Source: Nitrospira sp.
Lineage (GTDB): Bacteria; Nitrospirota; Nitrospiria; Nitrospirales; Nitrospiraceae
Length of the DNA stretch: 64,000 bases
NCBI GenBank assembly: GCA_016715825.1
Contig: JADJXO010000003.1
Span: 372,001-436,000 of the forward strand
Direction: 5' to 3'
Below are positions 36,933 through 46,125 of the stretch, piece after piece. Numbering within the stretch: position 1 is the first letter of the stretch; every line of letters starts with the position of its first letter. The notes under the pieces were generated by a model that saw only the letters and a program-made list of their open reading frames with translations, made no database searches and had not been told where the DNA came from. A program made the position numbers and the translations under genes.

Positions 36933-37155
36933 CAATGGAAAAATCGACACCCATTAGATTATGGGTAGTGGTTACCCATTTGCCAGGGTCATGAAAGGGG
37001 CATAGGGTAGCGTCTGGAACTCCCTTAAGTCAAGGTGAAGTAAGGGGGAATCGTGCTTGAAGCGATAGGTGAAGGAGATCGTGACGGCAGCGGGGAAGTG
37101 AAACGGCCGGATCCAAACGGCACGATGATTCCCCAGGTATCTCAGTCAAGCGGCT

Positions 37156-39876
37156 CTATACCCCGTGGCACTTTTTATACTTCTTTCCAGATCCACAGGG
37201 GCAGGGATCGTTGCGGCCGACCTTGTTCTCAGTCCGTTGAGCTGGAGCAGGGGCCGCGATCGGTTCCTCGCCTCGATTCAAGGTCATTCGCGGTTGCGGA
37301 CGTGACGGGATCGATTGGGGCGGATGACCCGGCTGCTCCCCTTCCTGCCGGACGGCCTGCACATGGAAGAGGCGATCGAGCGTGTCGGATTTGATCCGTT
37401 CCATCATACCGGAGAAGAGGTCGAAGCCTTCCCGCTTGTATTCAATCAGCGGGTCTTTCTGACCGTACCCGCGAAGGCCGATCCCGTCTCGCAGGTGATC
37501 CATCCCCAGCAGGTGATCTTTCCAATGGTGGTCGATCACCTGGAGCATGAATGTCTTCTCGAGAAAACGCATTAATTCTGGTCCCAGTTCTTGCTCTTTC
37601 TTGGTATAGCCTTCCCGAGCCTGGGTCCGGAGATCTTCCAACAAGGCATCCCGCCCGACATCCCGCAGCGCATCACCACCGTCGTCCTTCCCCTGTGTGA
37701 TATCCAAACCAAACTGACTCTGCATGACTTCGGTCAGCCCTTTGACGTCCCACTCTTCGGGATACTGATCGGGAGGACAATACACATGCAGGGTCGACTC
37801 CACCGAGCTGTCGATCATGTCATGCAAGTCGTTGGTGAGGTTGTCGCCGTTCAGCACGGCCCTCCGGTGCCGATAGATCACCTCACGTTGCTTATTCATG
37901 ACATCGTCGTATTCAAGCAACTGTTTGCGGATTTCAAAATTGTGGGCTTCTACCTTCTTTTGCGCGTTCGCGATCGCGCGAGTGACCATGCCGTGTTCGA
38001 TGGGCACGCCTTCTTCCATTCCGAGCTTGAGCATCAACTGGGACACTCGCTCCGAAGCAAAGATCCGCATCAGATCGTCTTCAAGCGAGAGATAAAACCT
38101 CGACGTACCGGGGTCGCCTTGGCGGCCGGCTCGTCCCCTGAGCTGGTTGTCGATCCGGCGACTCTCGTGCCGCTCTGTCCCCAAAATGTGAAGGCCTCCG
38201 GCCGTGAGAACCTCCTGCTTGTTCTTCTCGCAATCCGACCGGATTTCCTCGAAGATCTCGAGCTTCCGGCTCTCCGGGATGCTCTCGTCGCGATAGAGCA
38301 CCTGCTTGTACATGAATTCTGGATTGCCGCCCAGCAAGATGTCGGTGCCGCGTCCGGCCATATTGGTGGCGATCGTGACCGAACCTTTCCGTCCGGCCTG
38401 TGCCACGATTTCTGCTTCACGCTCGTGCTGTTTCGCATTCAGGACGTTGTGTTTGACGCCGTTCCTGTTCAACAGGCCGGCCAGTTTTTCTGATTTTTCA
38501 ATCGAAATAGTGCCCACGAGCACCGGTTGCCCGCGCTCATGGCACTCTTTGATCTCCTCAACGATCGCTAAAAATTTCTCTTTCTCGGTGCGGTACACCA
38601 CATCGGCATAATCCTGCCGGATCATCTGACGATTGGTCGGCACGACGTTGACATCGAGATTGTAGATCTTGGCGAACTCCGCGGCTTCCGTGTCCGCGGT
38701 GCCGGTCATGCCGCTGAGTTTGTTGTACATGCGAAAGTAATTCTGAAAGGTGACGGATGCCAGCGTTTGGTTCTCGTTGGCGATCTTGACCCCTTCTTTG
38801 GCTTCGACGGCTTGATGCAACCCGTCGCTCCAGCGGCGACCCGGCATCAGACGTCCGGTAAACTCATCGACGATGATAACCTCGCCGTCTTTCACCACAT
38901 AGTCCACATCGCGCTTATAGAGGGTATAGGCCTGTAGCGCCTTCACTACATGATGGACCATGTCCATGTGGGCCGGGTCGTACAGGTTGTCGACACCGAG
39001 CAATTGTTCGACCCGCGCGTTGCCGTCCTCGGTCAGCGAGGCGGTCTTGGTCTTCTCTTCGATCGTATAGTCTTCCGGCTTAAGCTGAGGAATGATCGCA
39101 TTGATTCGATAGTAAAGGTCGGTCGTTTGATCGGTCGGGCCTGAGATGATCAGCGGTGTCCGGGCTTCATCGATCAAAATACTGTCGACCTCGTCCACGA
39201 TCGCGAAGTTCAACTCGCGCTGGACACATTGACTCAGATCCGTGACGACCAAGTTGTCGCGGAGATAATCGAACCCGTACTCGTTGTTCGTGCCGTACGT
39301 AATGTCGGCGCGATAGGCCTCAGGTCTGGTGCAGGGGCGCAGGTGTTGCAGCCGTTTATCCGAGGCCTCGTAGGTCGGGTCGTAGATGAAGGACGCGTCG
39401 TGTTGAATGACCCCTGTGGACAGACCAAGGGCATGGTAGAGCTGTGCCATCCATTGGGCGTCTCGTTTGGCAAGGTAATCGTTGACGGTGACGAGATGGG
39501 CACCCTTGCCTTCCAAGGCGTTCAGATACACGGGCAGGGTGGCCACCAAGGTTTTGCCTTCCCCGGTCTTCATCTCAGCGATCCGGCCTCGGTGAAGGAT
39601 CATGCCGCCGATCAACTGCACGTCGAAATGCCGCATGTTGAGTATGCGGCGCGACATTTCCCGACAGACGGCAAAGGCTTCGGGCAAGATATCGTCCAAC
39701 GTCTGACCGGCCTCGAGTCGCTTCTTAAAGTCTTGCGTTTTATCGGCGAGGGCTTCGTCGGAGAGGGGTGTAAGGCTCGCTTCTAGCCCATTGATCTGGT
39801 CCACGATAGGACGTAGGGCTTTGATTTCTCGATCGTTTTTGCTGCCGAATATCAAATTGAGTACTTGTGTAACCAT
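37156..39876 (-). CDS. secA: Preprotein translocase ATPase SecA
   Basis: A 906-residue motor of Sec export. Walker A MKTGEGKT, Walker B VDEVDSILIDEARTPLIISG, NLVVTDLSQ and helicase motif VI QLRGRAGRQGDPG are all present. The protein ends in the SEC-C zinc motif CPCGSGKKYKKCH. Start MVTQVLNLIFGSKNDREIK is used because it matches normal SecA N-termini; the frame stays open upstream with no homology. The 205 bp between it and the MidA gene hold no recognised gene. A 258-bp divergent gap separates it from the small secreted protein gene at 40135. Confidence 0.97.
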   Translation of the reverse strand: MVTQVLNLIFGSKNDREIKALRPIVDQINGLEASLTPLSDEALADKTQDFKKRLEAGQTLDDILPEAFAVCREMSRRILNMRHFDVQLIGGMILHRGRIAEMKTGEGKTLVATLPVYLNALEGKGAHLVTVNDYLAKRDAQWMAQLYHALGLSTGVIQHDASFIYDPTYEASDKRLQHLRPCTRPEAYRADITYGTNNEYGFDYLRDNLVVTDLSQCVQRELNFAIVDEVDSILIDEARTPLIISGPTDQTTDLYYRINAIIPQLKPEDYTIEEKTKTASLTEDGNARVEQLLGVDNLYDPAHMDMVHHVVKALQAYTLYKRDVDYVVKDGEVIIVDEFTGRLMPGRRWSDGLHQAVEAKEGVKIANENQTLASVTFQNYFRMYNKLSGMTGTADTEAAEFAKIYNLDVNVVPTNRQMIRQDYADVVYRTEKEKFLAIVEEIKECHERGQPVLVGTISIEKSEKLAGLLNRNGVKHNVLNAKQHEREAEIVAQAGRKGSVTIATNMAGRGTDILLGGNPEFMYKQVLYRDESIPESRKLEIFEEIRSDCEKNKQEVLTAGGLHILGTERHESRRIDNQLRGRAGRQGDPGTSRFYLSLEDDLMRIFASERVSQLMLKLGMEEGVPIEHGMVTRAIANAQKKVEAHNFEIRKQLLEYDDVMNKQREVIYRHRRAVLNGDNLTNDLHDMIDSSVESTLHVYCPPDQYPEEWDVKGLTEVMQSQFGLDITQGKDDGGDALRDVGRDALLEDLRTQAREGYTKKEQELGPELMRFLEKTFMLQVIDHHWKDHLLGMDHLRDGIGLRGYGQKDPLIEYKREGFDLFSGMMERIKSDTLDRLFHVQAVRQEGEQPGHPPQSIPSRPQPRMTLNRGEEPIAAPAPAQRTENKVGRNDPCPCGSGKKYKKCHGV

Positions 39877-40134
39877 AGAGTTAAGATGAATAAGATAAAA
39901 ATGAGAATAGTCGTTGTGAATGAACGTCGATGTCTCGTTAAGCTTGGGAGTATACAGCATCCACTCCATGAATCCTATCTCGATCCTGAAGGAGCATGAC
40001 GACGACTTGACAAGCGGCGCCATTGTCGCCTACCATTCGGCCCTACTTGTAGCATCTGTTGCATCCGTGGGGCTTTGTTGCAATGGATCACGTTCGGATG
40101 CCGTCGTCTTGGTCACGGTGCTTGGTATCTGAAA

Positions 40135-40440
40135 ATGAAAAGCATACCCCGTAAACTTCTCACGATCTCTCTCGTAATTTGTCTTGTACTTGTCGGCGGG
40201 TTGGCCCAGGTCCAAGCAGCGGAGCACGCGAGCCACCACGCAGAGCACCAGGCGGCCACGCATGGAACACTGCTTTGTTCATGGATGTGTGCAGCCGGTA
40301 CGGTCCTCGATACCGAAGTAGTGTTGATTCAGGCCGAACGTCGCCCCGTCGCCCTCCTACCGGTCCTTCATGCGAAGGAATCAGGTTTTGAACAATCCCA
40401 CGTTTCTTCCAGTCGCGCTCCTCCGCACGTCTGCTCCTAA
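40135..40440 (+). CDS. Small secreted His-rich C-x-W-x-C / RAPP protein, copy 1
   Basis: A 101-residue protein. The signal peptide (1-28, cleavage probably after VQA) is followed by a His-rich stretch (EHASHHAEHQAATH), then CSWMC with Cys48 and Cys52, a variable middle and SSRAPP near the C-terminus. Four more proteins in this window share the same three elements. No Pfam family can be named with certainty; DUF2946-like proteins have a similar plan. The His/Cys content suggests periplasmic metal binding. It is divergent from secA and upstream of the TlpA-like gene. Confidence 0.75.
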   Translation: MKSIPRKLLTISLVICLVLVGGLAQVQAAEHASHHAEHQAATHGTLLCSWMCAAGTVLDTEVVLIQAERRPVALLPVLHAKESGFEQSHVSSSRAPPHVCS

Positions 40441-40574
40441 TTGGTTGCCCTGCAAATCAGTAAGCTAGGCGACCCTCCGTTATGACCAAACTCCGTTGCA
40501 GCGTAGCAACAGAATCCTGGTCAAGATGTTTCTGGATGAATCCATGCATTGATCAGAGTGGAGGACCATCAATT

Positions 40575-41126
40575 ATGAAGCAAATCAACCATAAACTTCT
40601 TCCGAGCGTACTGCTGCTGAGTGCCATGGTTCTCATCAGTACTGGCGGGGTATGGGCAATGGGCTCGCGGGTTCCGGCAGTGGGGACCGCCGCGGAGGAT
40701 TTTCAGCTCACGGATCTGGCGGGTCAACAACAGAGTCTGAGCCAGTATCGAGGCAAGGTCGTACTGGTCAACTTCTGGGCCACCTGGTGCAAGCCCTGCA
40801 CGACAGAAATGCCGGCTATGCAGGCCATGTACGACAAGCTGCAGGACAAGGGATTTGTAGTATTGGCCGTCAATGAATTAGAAGACGAGGCGAAAGTCCG
40901 CGAACATATCCAGCAGCATGGCCACACGTTCCCGGTGCTCTTGGACCGTGATAACAAAGTGGCGAATCAGTTCGGAGTCTTTGGTTTACCGGTCAGCGTG
41001 TTTATCGATGAAAAAGGTGTCGTTCGTGAATACATCAAAGGCGGGCTCCTGACCGAGCAGGTGATCCTCGATACCGTCGCACGTATCCAAAAGCCAGAGC
41101 CAATCAAAGCGGCGTCGACTCAATAG
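40575..41126 (+). CDS. TlpA/ResA-type periplasmic thioredoxin
   Basis: A 183-residue protein. Signal peptide (1-28), then an AhpC/TSA-Redoxin fold with NFWATWCKPC (active site Cys72-Lys-Pro-Cys75), the LPVSVFIDEKGVV cis-Pro loop and a C-terminal helix. Such proteins reduce disulfides in the periplasm, for example on apo-cytochromes or on copper chaperones before metal loading. Start from GGAGG 10 bases upstream. It lies between two C-x-W-x-C proteins whose paired cysteines would be plausible substrates (inference). Confidence 0.9.
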   Translation: MKQINHKLLPSVLLLSAMVLISTGGVWAMGSRVPAVGTAAEDFQLTDLAGQQQSLSQYRGKVVLVNFWATWCKPCTTEMPAMQAMYDKLQDKGFVVLAVNELEDEAKVREHIQQHGHTFPVLLDRDNKVANQFGVFGLPVSVFIDEKGVVREYIKGGLLTEQVILDTVARIQKPEPIKAASTQ

Positions 41127-41152
41127 AAGAGCGTTTGTTGGGGCAAAGAGAA

Positions 41153-41449
41153 GTGAAACGATCCGCATCCATCTGGGCCTTGTTGCTCTGCCTTGTACTG
41201 GTAAACGGGGCGATGGTCGCCCCAAGCGTCAGTCATGCCGAACACCATGCTGACCATCAGGCTGGAACTCATTCAACCGGCCTCTGCGCATGGTTGTGTG
41301 CAGGTGGTGTTGGGATTGAATCGTCGGTTGTGTATTTTACGGCGCACCTGCATCTTTTGGAATCTCTCGATAGTTCTCCCTTGGAAACACCCTTCAGTGT
41401 GCTCTCGCTTCCCTATTTCTTCCGCGGGCCTCCCAGCGTTCTAGCCTAG
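41153..41449 (+). CDS. Small secreted His-rich C-x-W-x-C / RGPP protein, copy 2
   Basis: A 98-residue protein from GTG 41153 (an in-frame TTG at 41135 is the alternative). Signal peptide (1-28), His-rich AEHHADHQAGTH, CAWLC (Cys45, Cys49) and FFRGPPSVLA at the end. It is closest to copy 1 in the His region. It follows the TlpA gene by 26 bp and is likely co-transcribed. Confidence 0.75.
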   Translation: MKRSASIWALLLCLVLVNGAMVAPSVSHAEHHADHQAGTHSTGLCAWLCAGGVGIESSVVYFTAHLHLLESLDSSPLETPFSVLSLPYFFRGPPSVLA

Positions 41450-41544
41450 CGCCGACTGTCGGCGCGTCATTTTAACAATCGTGTCTCGCGATGGGGTTCG
41501 CGCTGTGGATCCTGTCGTGTCACTCAACAGAAAGAGTGTGGGTT

Positions 41545-42615
41545 ATGCTGCGTACGATCTGGTCTTCTGTTCTCACCGTCGCTGGTGTCGTCGGAATGGT
41601 GTGCTTGACCCTCAGCCCAGCTCCGGTCGATGCCTCTTGCGGCTCGGTCAGTTGCTTTGTCGTAATCGGGTCTCAGCAACAAGTGCCGATGAAGGGGCTG
41701 CTGACCATTAATGCTATCTACAACTTCACACCGATGGAGGCGCCGCCAGGTGAGGGCGGACGCATCCCATTCGCCAGTCAGGGTGACAGAACCCTCACGT
41801 TGGCGAACCTGGATGTGAACCGCATCGAGACCACGACACGCACGGCCACACTCGACCTCAACTACGGTCTGACCGAACGACTCGGTATCCAAGTGGCAAT
41901 CCCATACAAGCACGTTGAGTCGGATGCGCAGATCGGTGGTCTCACCCCGGTGCCGTACAGCGAGAGGGGACTTGGCGATATTCGGGCCACACTGAAGTAC
42001 AACGTGTTGCCCACTCTGCGGAGCATGGTGGTACTTGGCGTGGGGATCGATTTCCCCACAGGGAGCTATGGACGGTTTGCGCAAGGCGCTACCTTGGCAG
42101 AATCGACGCTGCAGATCGGCCGAGGCAACTTCGGTATCGTCCCGATGATTTATCAGACGTATGAACTGATTCCCCATCGGGTGAACCAGTTTGCGTCGGT
42201 GAGTTATCGGCACACGTTTAAGAACAGCGATGGTTATCAGTTCGGTGATGAAGTGAGTGGGGCATTGGGGCTTAATGTGATCCCGCTTGAACGGACCCCA
42301 TGGTTGGTGTTGACGCAACAGTTCAATTTTCGATGGATGCAGAACGACGCCATGGATGCATCACTGTTTCAATTCAACCCCGGAGGAGCGCCGATTCTGC
42401 TCGATCCGACTGTTAAGTTCCGGGCCATACCGACAACCGGCTCGACCTATGTCGCCTATTCACCGGGCATCATGGTGAATGTATTCAATTTCGCCTCAGC
42501 CTATTTTATCGCGCAAATCCCGATCCATCGAGACTTTAACGGCAACCTGGAGCAACAGATCAGCTACATTTTTGGCGTGACGAAGTCGTTCCAACTATTT
42601 GGTGGGTCTTCGTAG
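41545..42615 (+). CDS. Outer-membrane barrel protein with N-terminal CGSVSC motif, copy 1
   Basis: A 356-residue protein. Signal peptide (1-29), then mature N-terminus SCGSVSCFVVIGSQQ. Alternating amphipathic strands follow, e.g. LDLNYGLTERLGIQVAIPYK, LGDIRATLKYNVLPTLRSM and YIFGVTKSFQLF, resembling the transporter-like barrels annotated as phenol-degradation MetA-pathway or alpha-type outer-membrane proteins. The two cysteines four apart could bind a metal or form a disulfide. A paralogue of identical length is at 48821-49891. It stands between two C-x-W-x-C proteins. Confidence 0.75.
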   Translation: MLRTIWSSVLTVAGVVGMVCLTLSPAPVDASCGSVSCFVVIGSQQQVPMKGLLTINAIYNFTPMEAPPGEGGRIPFASQGDRTLTLANLDVNRIETTTRTATLDLNYGLTERLGIQVAIPYKHVESDAQIGGLTPVPYSERGLGDIRATLKYNVLPTLRSMVVLGVGIDFPTGSYGRFAQGATLAESTLQIGRGNFGIVPMIYQTYELIPHRVNQFASVSYRHTFKNSDGYQFGDEVSGALGLNVIPLERTPWLVLTQQFNFRWMQNDAMDASLFQFNPGGAPILLDPTVKFRAIPTTGSTYVAYSPGIMVNVFNFASAYFIAQIPIHRDFNGNLEQQISYIFGVTKSFQLFGGSS

Positions 42616-42647
42616 AACAGGACCAGAACAGCGGTATTGATTCAGCC

Positions 42648-42992
42648 ATGATGAGGAAGATGCGACAACAGGTTTCTCAGGCTCTGACCGGCTGCTGCGC
42701 TGTGCTGTGGCTGACAGGATTCTTGTCGGTCGGGCAAGGGAATCTGGCGGCACAGTGGGTGGCACCGCACTGTCCGAACGGGCAGGCACAACATGGTCAG
42801 CAGAGCCACAATCATTGTACATGGCATTGTGCCGGGCTCGACATCCAGGGTGGTGGAGGGCGTGGAGAAAGTACTACGGACGTTCAGATAGACCTGGTCT
42901 GGAGTCTCGGCGCCATCTCCGTGCAGGACGCTGTTGTGAATGGCCAATTTCTCCCACGTGGCCCGCCGCAAGTTCTGTTTCAGATCGCATGA
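42648..42992 (+). CDS. Small secreted C-x-W-x-C / RGPP protein, copy 3
   Basis: A 114-residue protein. Hydrophobic N-terminus (12-35), then HCPNGQAQHGQQSHNH, CTWHC (Cys57, Cys61) and LPRGPPQVLF at the C-terminus. It has a Gly-rich linker (IQGGGGRGES) and extra Cys residues in the signal region and at 42. The stop is 80 bp before the propeller lipoprotein start. Confidence 0.7.
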   Translation: MMRKMRQQVSQALTGCCAVLWLTGFLSVGQGNLAAQWVAPHCPNGQAQHGQQSHNHCTWHCAGLDIQGGGGRGESTTDVQIDLVWSLGAISVQDAVVNGQFLPRGPPQVLFQIA

Positions 42993-43072
42993 AACGTATC
43001 GGGCTGGGAGCCGGCTGCGCTCCCTTCAGAGAAACGTTAAGACGACGATTACAAACGAGGAAGGAACGACCC

Positions 43073-44533
43073 ATGGAAACGATGAAGAGACGAATGTATG
43101 CGTCATATGTCACAACAAGCGCGTTAGGGCTTGCGCTGATTAGCCTTGCAGCTTGTAGCTCAGGAGATGACACCACTGCGACGCCGGCACCTAGCGCCAG
43201 CGCCGGACTCACGAACCCGTTGGTGTTCATCAACAATACGGGTGACAAAACTCTGGAGACGATCAAGCACGACGGCGACACGAACAATCAATCGATCGGA
43301 AAGCTCGGCGGCAATAACGAATTTCAAGGTTCGGCCCTCGGCGACATGACGTCCTCGGCAGGCGATTGGGTCTTCGTGAATCTCACCGCCGCCAAAGGGG
43401 TGGGCATCATCGATCCGCTCAGTGGCGCGAAACCAATCTTTGAGACCATCATCCCCACAGGGGAGCGGCCAGTGCACATCTATCGTGACGCTGTCGATGG
43501 GGAGGTGATTTGGTCGATGAATGACGGCAATGCTACCACGGGGATTGACGGCGAAAATTGCGCGGCGCAATCAGAAGGGTCGATCTCGATTTTGCACAAT
43601 TCACATCTGGGCGCAGGCGGAGAAGTTCCGGAGTTGAAAAAGACACTCTGCTTCGGGCTAGGCCATAAAGTCACGGCATTTGCTAGGCCGACGGCGACCG
43701 ACGCATCAATTCTCAAGCGCACGTTTATTACGAGCGCCAAGAGTGGCGAGATGACGGTGATCGACAATAACTCCCTCTCCGGAACGTATCTGACTATCAT
43801 CAATAAGATCGATCTCTGTGACGGCAACAAGGAAGCTTCCTGCGACAGCGATGTCGCTACCCCGAACGCGTCTTCTCCGCACGGCATTGCCTGGTCTATC
43901 GCGACAGGAAAAGTGTACAGCCGTCAGGAAGGGTATGAGAACGTCGTCGAGGTCGATCCGAATACCATGCAAATCGTTCGCAAGGTGGATATTGCCCCCT
44001 TCTCGTCCTCAGGGATCAGTCCGGACGGCAAGTTCCTGTTCCTGCGCGCCACCGATAAGGCGACGGATCCTGATCATGTCCTGGGGAAGTTGGGTGTGAT
44101 CGATTTGACGGCAAACCCACTGGCCGTTACGACGTTTCCAGATCTCCAGGATCTTGCGCCAGGCTCGTTCAAGTTCAGCCCGGATGGCACCAAGTTGTAT
44201 CTGACACAGTCGAATGACAACACGGGTTTGACGGCCGCCCAACAGGCTAATCTCAAGCGGGATAAACTTGTGGTTCTTGATACGGCGGCTTTGCCGGCTG
44301 CGCCCACTGTGACGGCAGAGATCGGGCTCTTGGCTTCTCCGGCAGGCCACAATCTTGATTTGCACGTGCATGACGGCAACCTAAAGCACCTTTGGGTCAC
44401 GAACAGGGACGACAACTCCGTCTCGGTGATCAACGCCGCGAGCAATCAGCTGGTACAGCGGGTGGCGGTCGGCAGTGCACCGAATGGGCTCCTGGTGTAT
44501 GAGAGCAGCGCCTTGGCGGGCCACCACAATTAA
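43073..44533 (+). CDS. Beta-propeller (YVTN/YncE-like) lipoprotein, copy 1
   Basis: A 486-residue protein. Lipobox LAAC at Cys28 indicates membrane anchoring. The body has repeated propeller blades, e.g. WVFVNLTAAKGVGIIDPLSG, PVHIYRDAVDGEVIWSMNDG, VYSRQEGYENVVEVDP and HLWVTNRDDNSVSVINAAS. It shares the phrases HNSHLG, KIDLCD and MNDG with the copy at 49934-51472. Near the C-terminus are LDLHVHDGNLKH and LAGHHN, His-rich. AAGGA lies upstream of the ATG. Surface protein scaffolding or metal binding is inferred. Confidence 0.8.
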   Translation: METMKRRMYASYVTTSALGLALISLAACSSGDDTTATPAPSASAGLTNPLVFINNTGDKTLETIKHDGDTNNQSIGKLGGNNEFQGSALGDMTSSAGDWVFVNLTAAKGVGIIDPLSGAKPIFETIIPTGERPVHIYRDAVDGEVIWSMNDGNATTGIDGENCAAQSEGSISILHNSHLGAGGEVPELKKTLCFGLGHKVTAFARPTATDASILKRTFITSAKSGEMTVIDNNSLSGTYLTIINKIDLCDGNKEASCDSDVATPNASSPHGIAWSIATGKVYSRQEGYENVVEVDPNTMQIVRKVDIAPFSSSGISPDGKFLFLRATDKATDPDHVLGKLGVIDLTANPLAVTTFPDLQDLAPGSFKFSPDGTKLYLTQSNDNTGLTAAQQANLKRDKLVVLDTAALPAAPTVTAEIGLLASPAGHNLDLHVHDGNLKHLWVTNRDDNSVSVINAASNQLVQRVAVGSAPNGLLVYESSALAGHHN

Positions 44534-44560
44534 GTAGCGGCGGTGACGACACCAGAATGA

Positions 44561-44601
44561 CCGGCGGCCTCTCAGGGTAGCCAAAACACCTGAGCCGCCG
44601 G
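44561..44601 (+). terminator. Strong hairpin after the propeller lipoprotein
   Basis: CCGGCGGC (44561-44568) pairs with GCCGCCGG (44594-44601), with inner pairing TCAGG (44572-44576)/CCTGA (44589-44593). It lies 28 bases after the stop at 44533. No T-run follows, so it may be an RNA structural element rather than a strict terminator. Confidence 0.5.
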
Positions 44602-44643
44602 GCAATCCTTGGTGTGTGGTGATTGAGATGGAGGTAGAGACAT

Positions 44644-44721
44644 GTCTGAGCAGGCTGCCTCCTGCTCGGACCAGCGCGGGGCAGAGGATCCTTCCCTTGA
44701 CCTCTGCCCCGCATTTTTTCT
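44644..44721 (+). promoter_or_regulatory. Two-hairpin element 1 with terminator (upstream of tonB)
   Basis: P1: GTCTGAGCAGG (44644-44654) pairs over 11 bp with CCTGCTCGGAC (44661-44671), 6-base loop. P2: GCGGGGCAGAGG (44676-44687) pairs perfectly with CCTCTGCCCCGC (44701-44712), followed by ATTTTTTCT: a complete rho-independent terminator. It ends about 60 bases before the tonB start. Similar elements recur four more times in this region. It is either a terminator for the propeller gene or an attenuator for tonB. Confidence 0.8.
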
Positions 44722-44779
44722 AATGTCAGTGAGGCAAATATCAAGGCTTGCTGTTCAGTACGAAAGTGTTGCGAAGAGA

Positions 44780-45694
44780 ATGACATCGAACGATCACAGC
44801 CGGTTGTTCTTGCCTGCCTGGGGTATTTCACTGATTCTGCATGGAGCGGTTGTCGGCTTGGCGCTCCTTTTTGTCGCGCAGATCAAACCGGTTCCTCAAG
44901 GCGAAACGTTCCAATGGGATGTGGCGTTGGTGGATGGGGCAAGGCCAGATTCTCTATCCGAGCAGGCCCAATCGGCCGTTGAGTCTTCAGTACCGCCTGC
45001 CAAACAACGCCCTCCATCACGGACGAAGCCGGTACAGGAGCTTGCCCAGCCGGTCATGCCCACGGAACAGACGGTCGAACCTCCATATCCGGGGGGTCAA
45101 CAAGTGTATCCGATTGAACGGACGGTGGAGGTTCCTCAGTTCCACGACGAGCCGCTCGAACAGGTTGCTGAGTCAGCAGCCGAATCAACGGTGGAGCCCC
45201 ATGAGGGTGAGCCTGTTCCGGATTCGCCCACCCCTGAGTCGATCGAATCGCAACCTATAGAACAGGAGTCGGTTGCGGTCGCATCGGCTCCGGATGTTGC
45301 TGTATTCCAAGAGGCTCCTGATCCGGCTGAGACGCATACCAGTCATATGGATGCCGCTTCGGTGAGCGTGCCGGAATCACAGGCCTCCGGTCTGGAGATG
45401 AAAGCGGACAACCGCTGGCTGGCTGAAACACTCTGGCGGCGAGTGGCGGAGCTCAAGCGCTATCCGAGCACGTCGCGGATGAACGGAGAAGAAGGGAAGG
45501 TCATCTTGAAGGCTGTGATCCGATCTGATGGACGGCTCGCGACCGTGACTGTCCAGAAGAGTTCTGGCTTCAGTGCGCTTGATGAAGCGGCGATGGAAGC
45601 GGTCAGACTCGCCTGTCCGCTTCATATGAAGTACACCATGGGCAAGCCACAAATCGTCGTGAGTTTGCCGATCGTGTATCGCCTCGCCAATTGA
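44780..45694 (+). CDS. TonB-family energy-transducing protein
   Basis: A 304-residue protein. A single N-terminal transmembrane anchor (about 10-35, LPAWGISLILHGAVVGLALL), a long Pro/Glu/Gln-rich periplasmic linker (about 45-215) and a TonB C-terminal domain (about 225-304; GKVILKAVIRSDGRL, then GFSALDEAAMEAVRLACPL). TonB links the proton-motive force to outer-membrane receptors; no ExbB, ExbD or TonB-dependent receptor is in the window. The start was taken after the element-1 terminator; longer in-frame starts (44642) would have to span the hairpins. Confidence 0.88.
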   Translation: MTSNDHSRLFLPAWGISLILHGAVVGLALLFVAQIKPVPQGETFQWDVALVDGARPDSLSEQAQSAVESSVPPAKQRPPSRTKPVQELAQPVMPTEQTVEPPYPGGQQVYPIERTVEVPQFHDEPLEQVAESAAESTVEPHEGEPVPDSPTPESIESQPIEQESVAVASAPDVAVFQEAPDPAETHTSHMDAASVSVPESQASGLEMKADNRWLAETLWRRVAELKRYPSTSRMNGEEGKVILKAVIRSDGRLATVTVQKSSGFSALDEAAMEAVRLACPLHMKYTMGKPQIVVSLPIVYRLAN

Positions 45695-45794
45695 TACGTC
45701 TGTGAAAGTAGAATGGCCTAGAACGTCGGGCCTGTGCACACATCATTCAATGCGAGATGGGTCACTCGGAGGTCGGTGATTAGAACCATATTCG

Positions 45795-46064
45795 ATGGCT
45801 GTGACTGGAGAGGAACAGATCTCGTTGGCCGGCGCGATTGAAAAACCAATGCTTCGAGTCGGAGAGGCGGCGGAATTGCTCTCTGTCAGCCGGTGGACGA
45901 TTTATCGGTGGGTGGAAGATGGACGGCTGCGCGGAACAAAGCTTGGTAAAGGAAGCTTGCGGATCTTTCGCGAGTCCGTGGCCTGCTTGATCAAGCGGAA
46001 TGAGACTGCGATCGCGGGCGCGTCGCCGGTGACCGCTGATCATGCACCATCAAGGGCGGACTGA
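45795..46064 (+). CDS. Excisionase/MerR-like helix-turn-helix protein, copy 1
   Basis: An 89-residue protein with a compact winged HTH (about 19-67): MLRVGEAAELLSVSRWTIYRWVEDGRL, then GTKLGKGSLRIFRESVACLI. This is the excisionase/DNA-binding domain type used by many small regulators. It has a paralogue at 48503-48820 with 60-70% of the core identical by eye. Both occur inside the C-x-W-x-C region, suggesting they regulate it. The tail (about 70-89) is disordered. Confidence 0.85.
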   Translation: MAVTGEEQISLAGAIEKPMLRVGEAAELLSVSRWTIYRWVEDGRLRGTKLGKGSLRIFRESVACLIKRNETAIAGASPVTADHAPSRAD

Positions 46065-46125
46065 CCAACGCTTTCTGTTGCAACTTGAGCAGGCATGGGT
46101 GGACGGGTCATGCAGGGTGGTGTAT

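Noticed and set aside
39877..40023. N-terminal extension of SecA
   Set aside because: Extra residues show no SecA homology; MVTQVLNLIFG is a normal SecA start.
44642..44779. Longer start for the TonB gene
   Set aside because: It would span the P1/P2 hairpins and the T-run of element 1.
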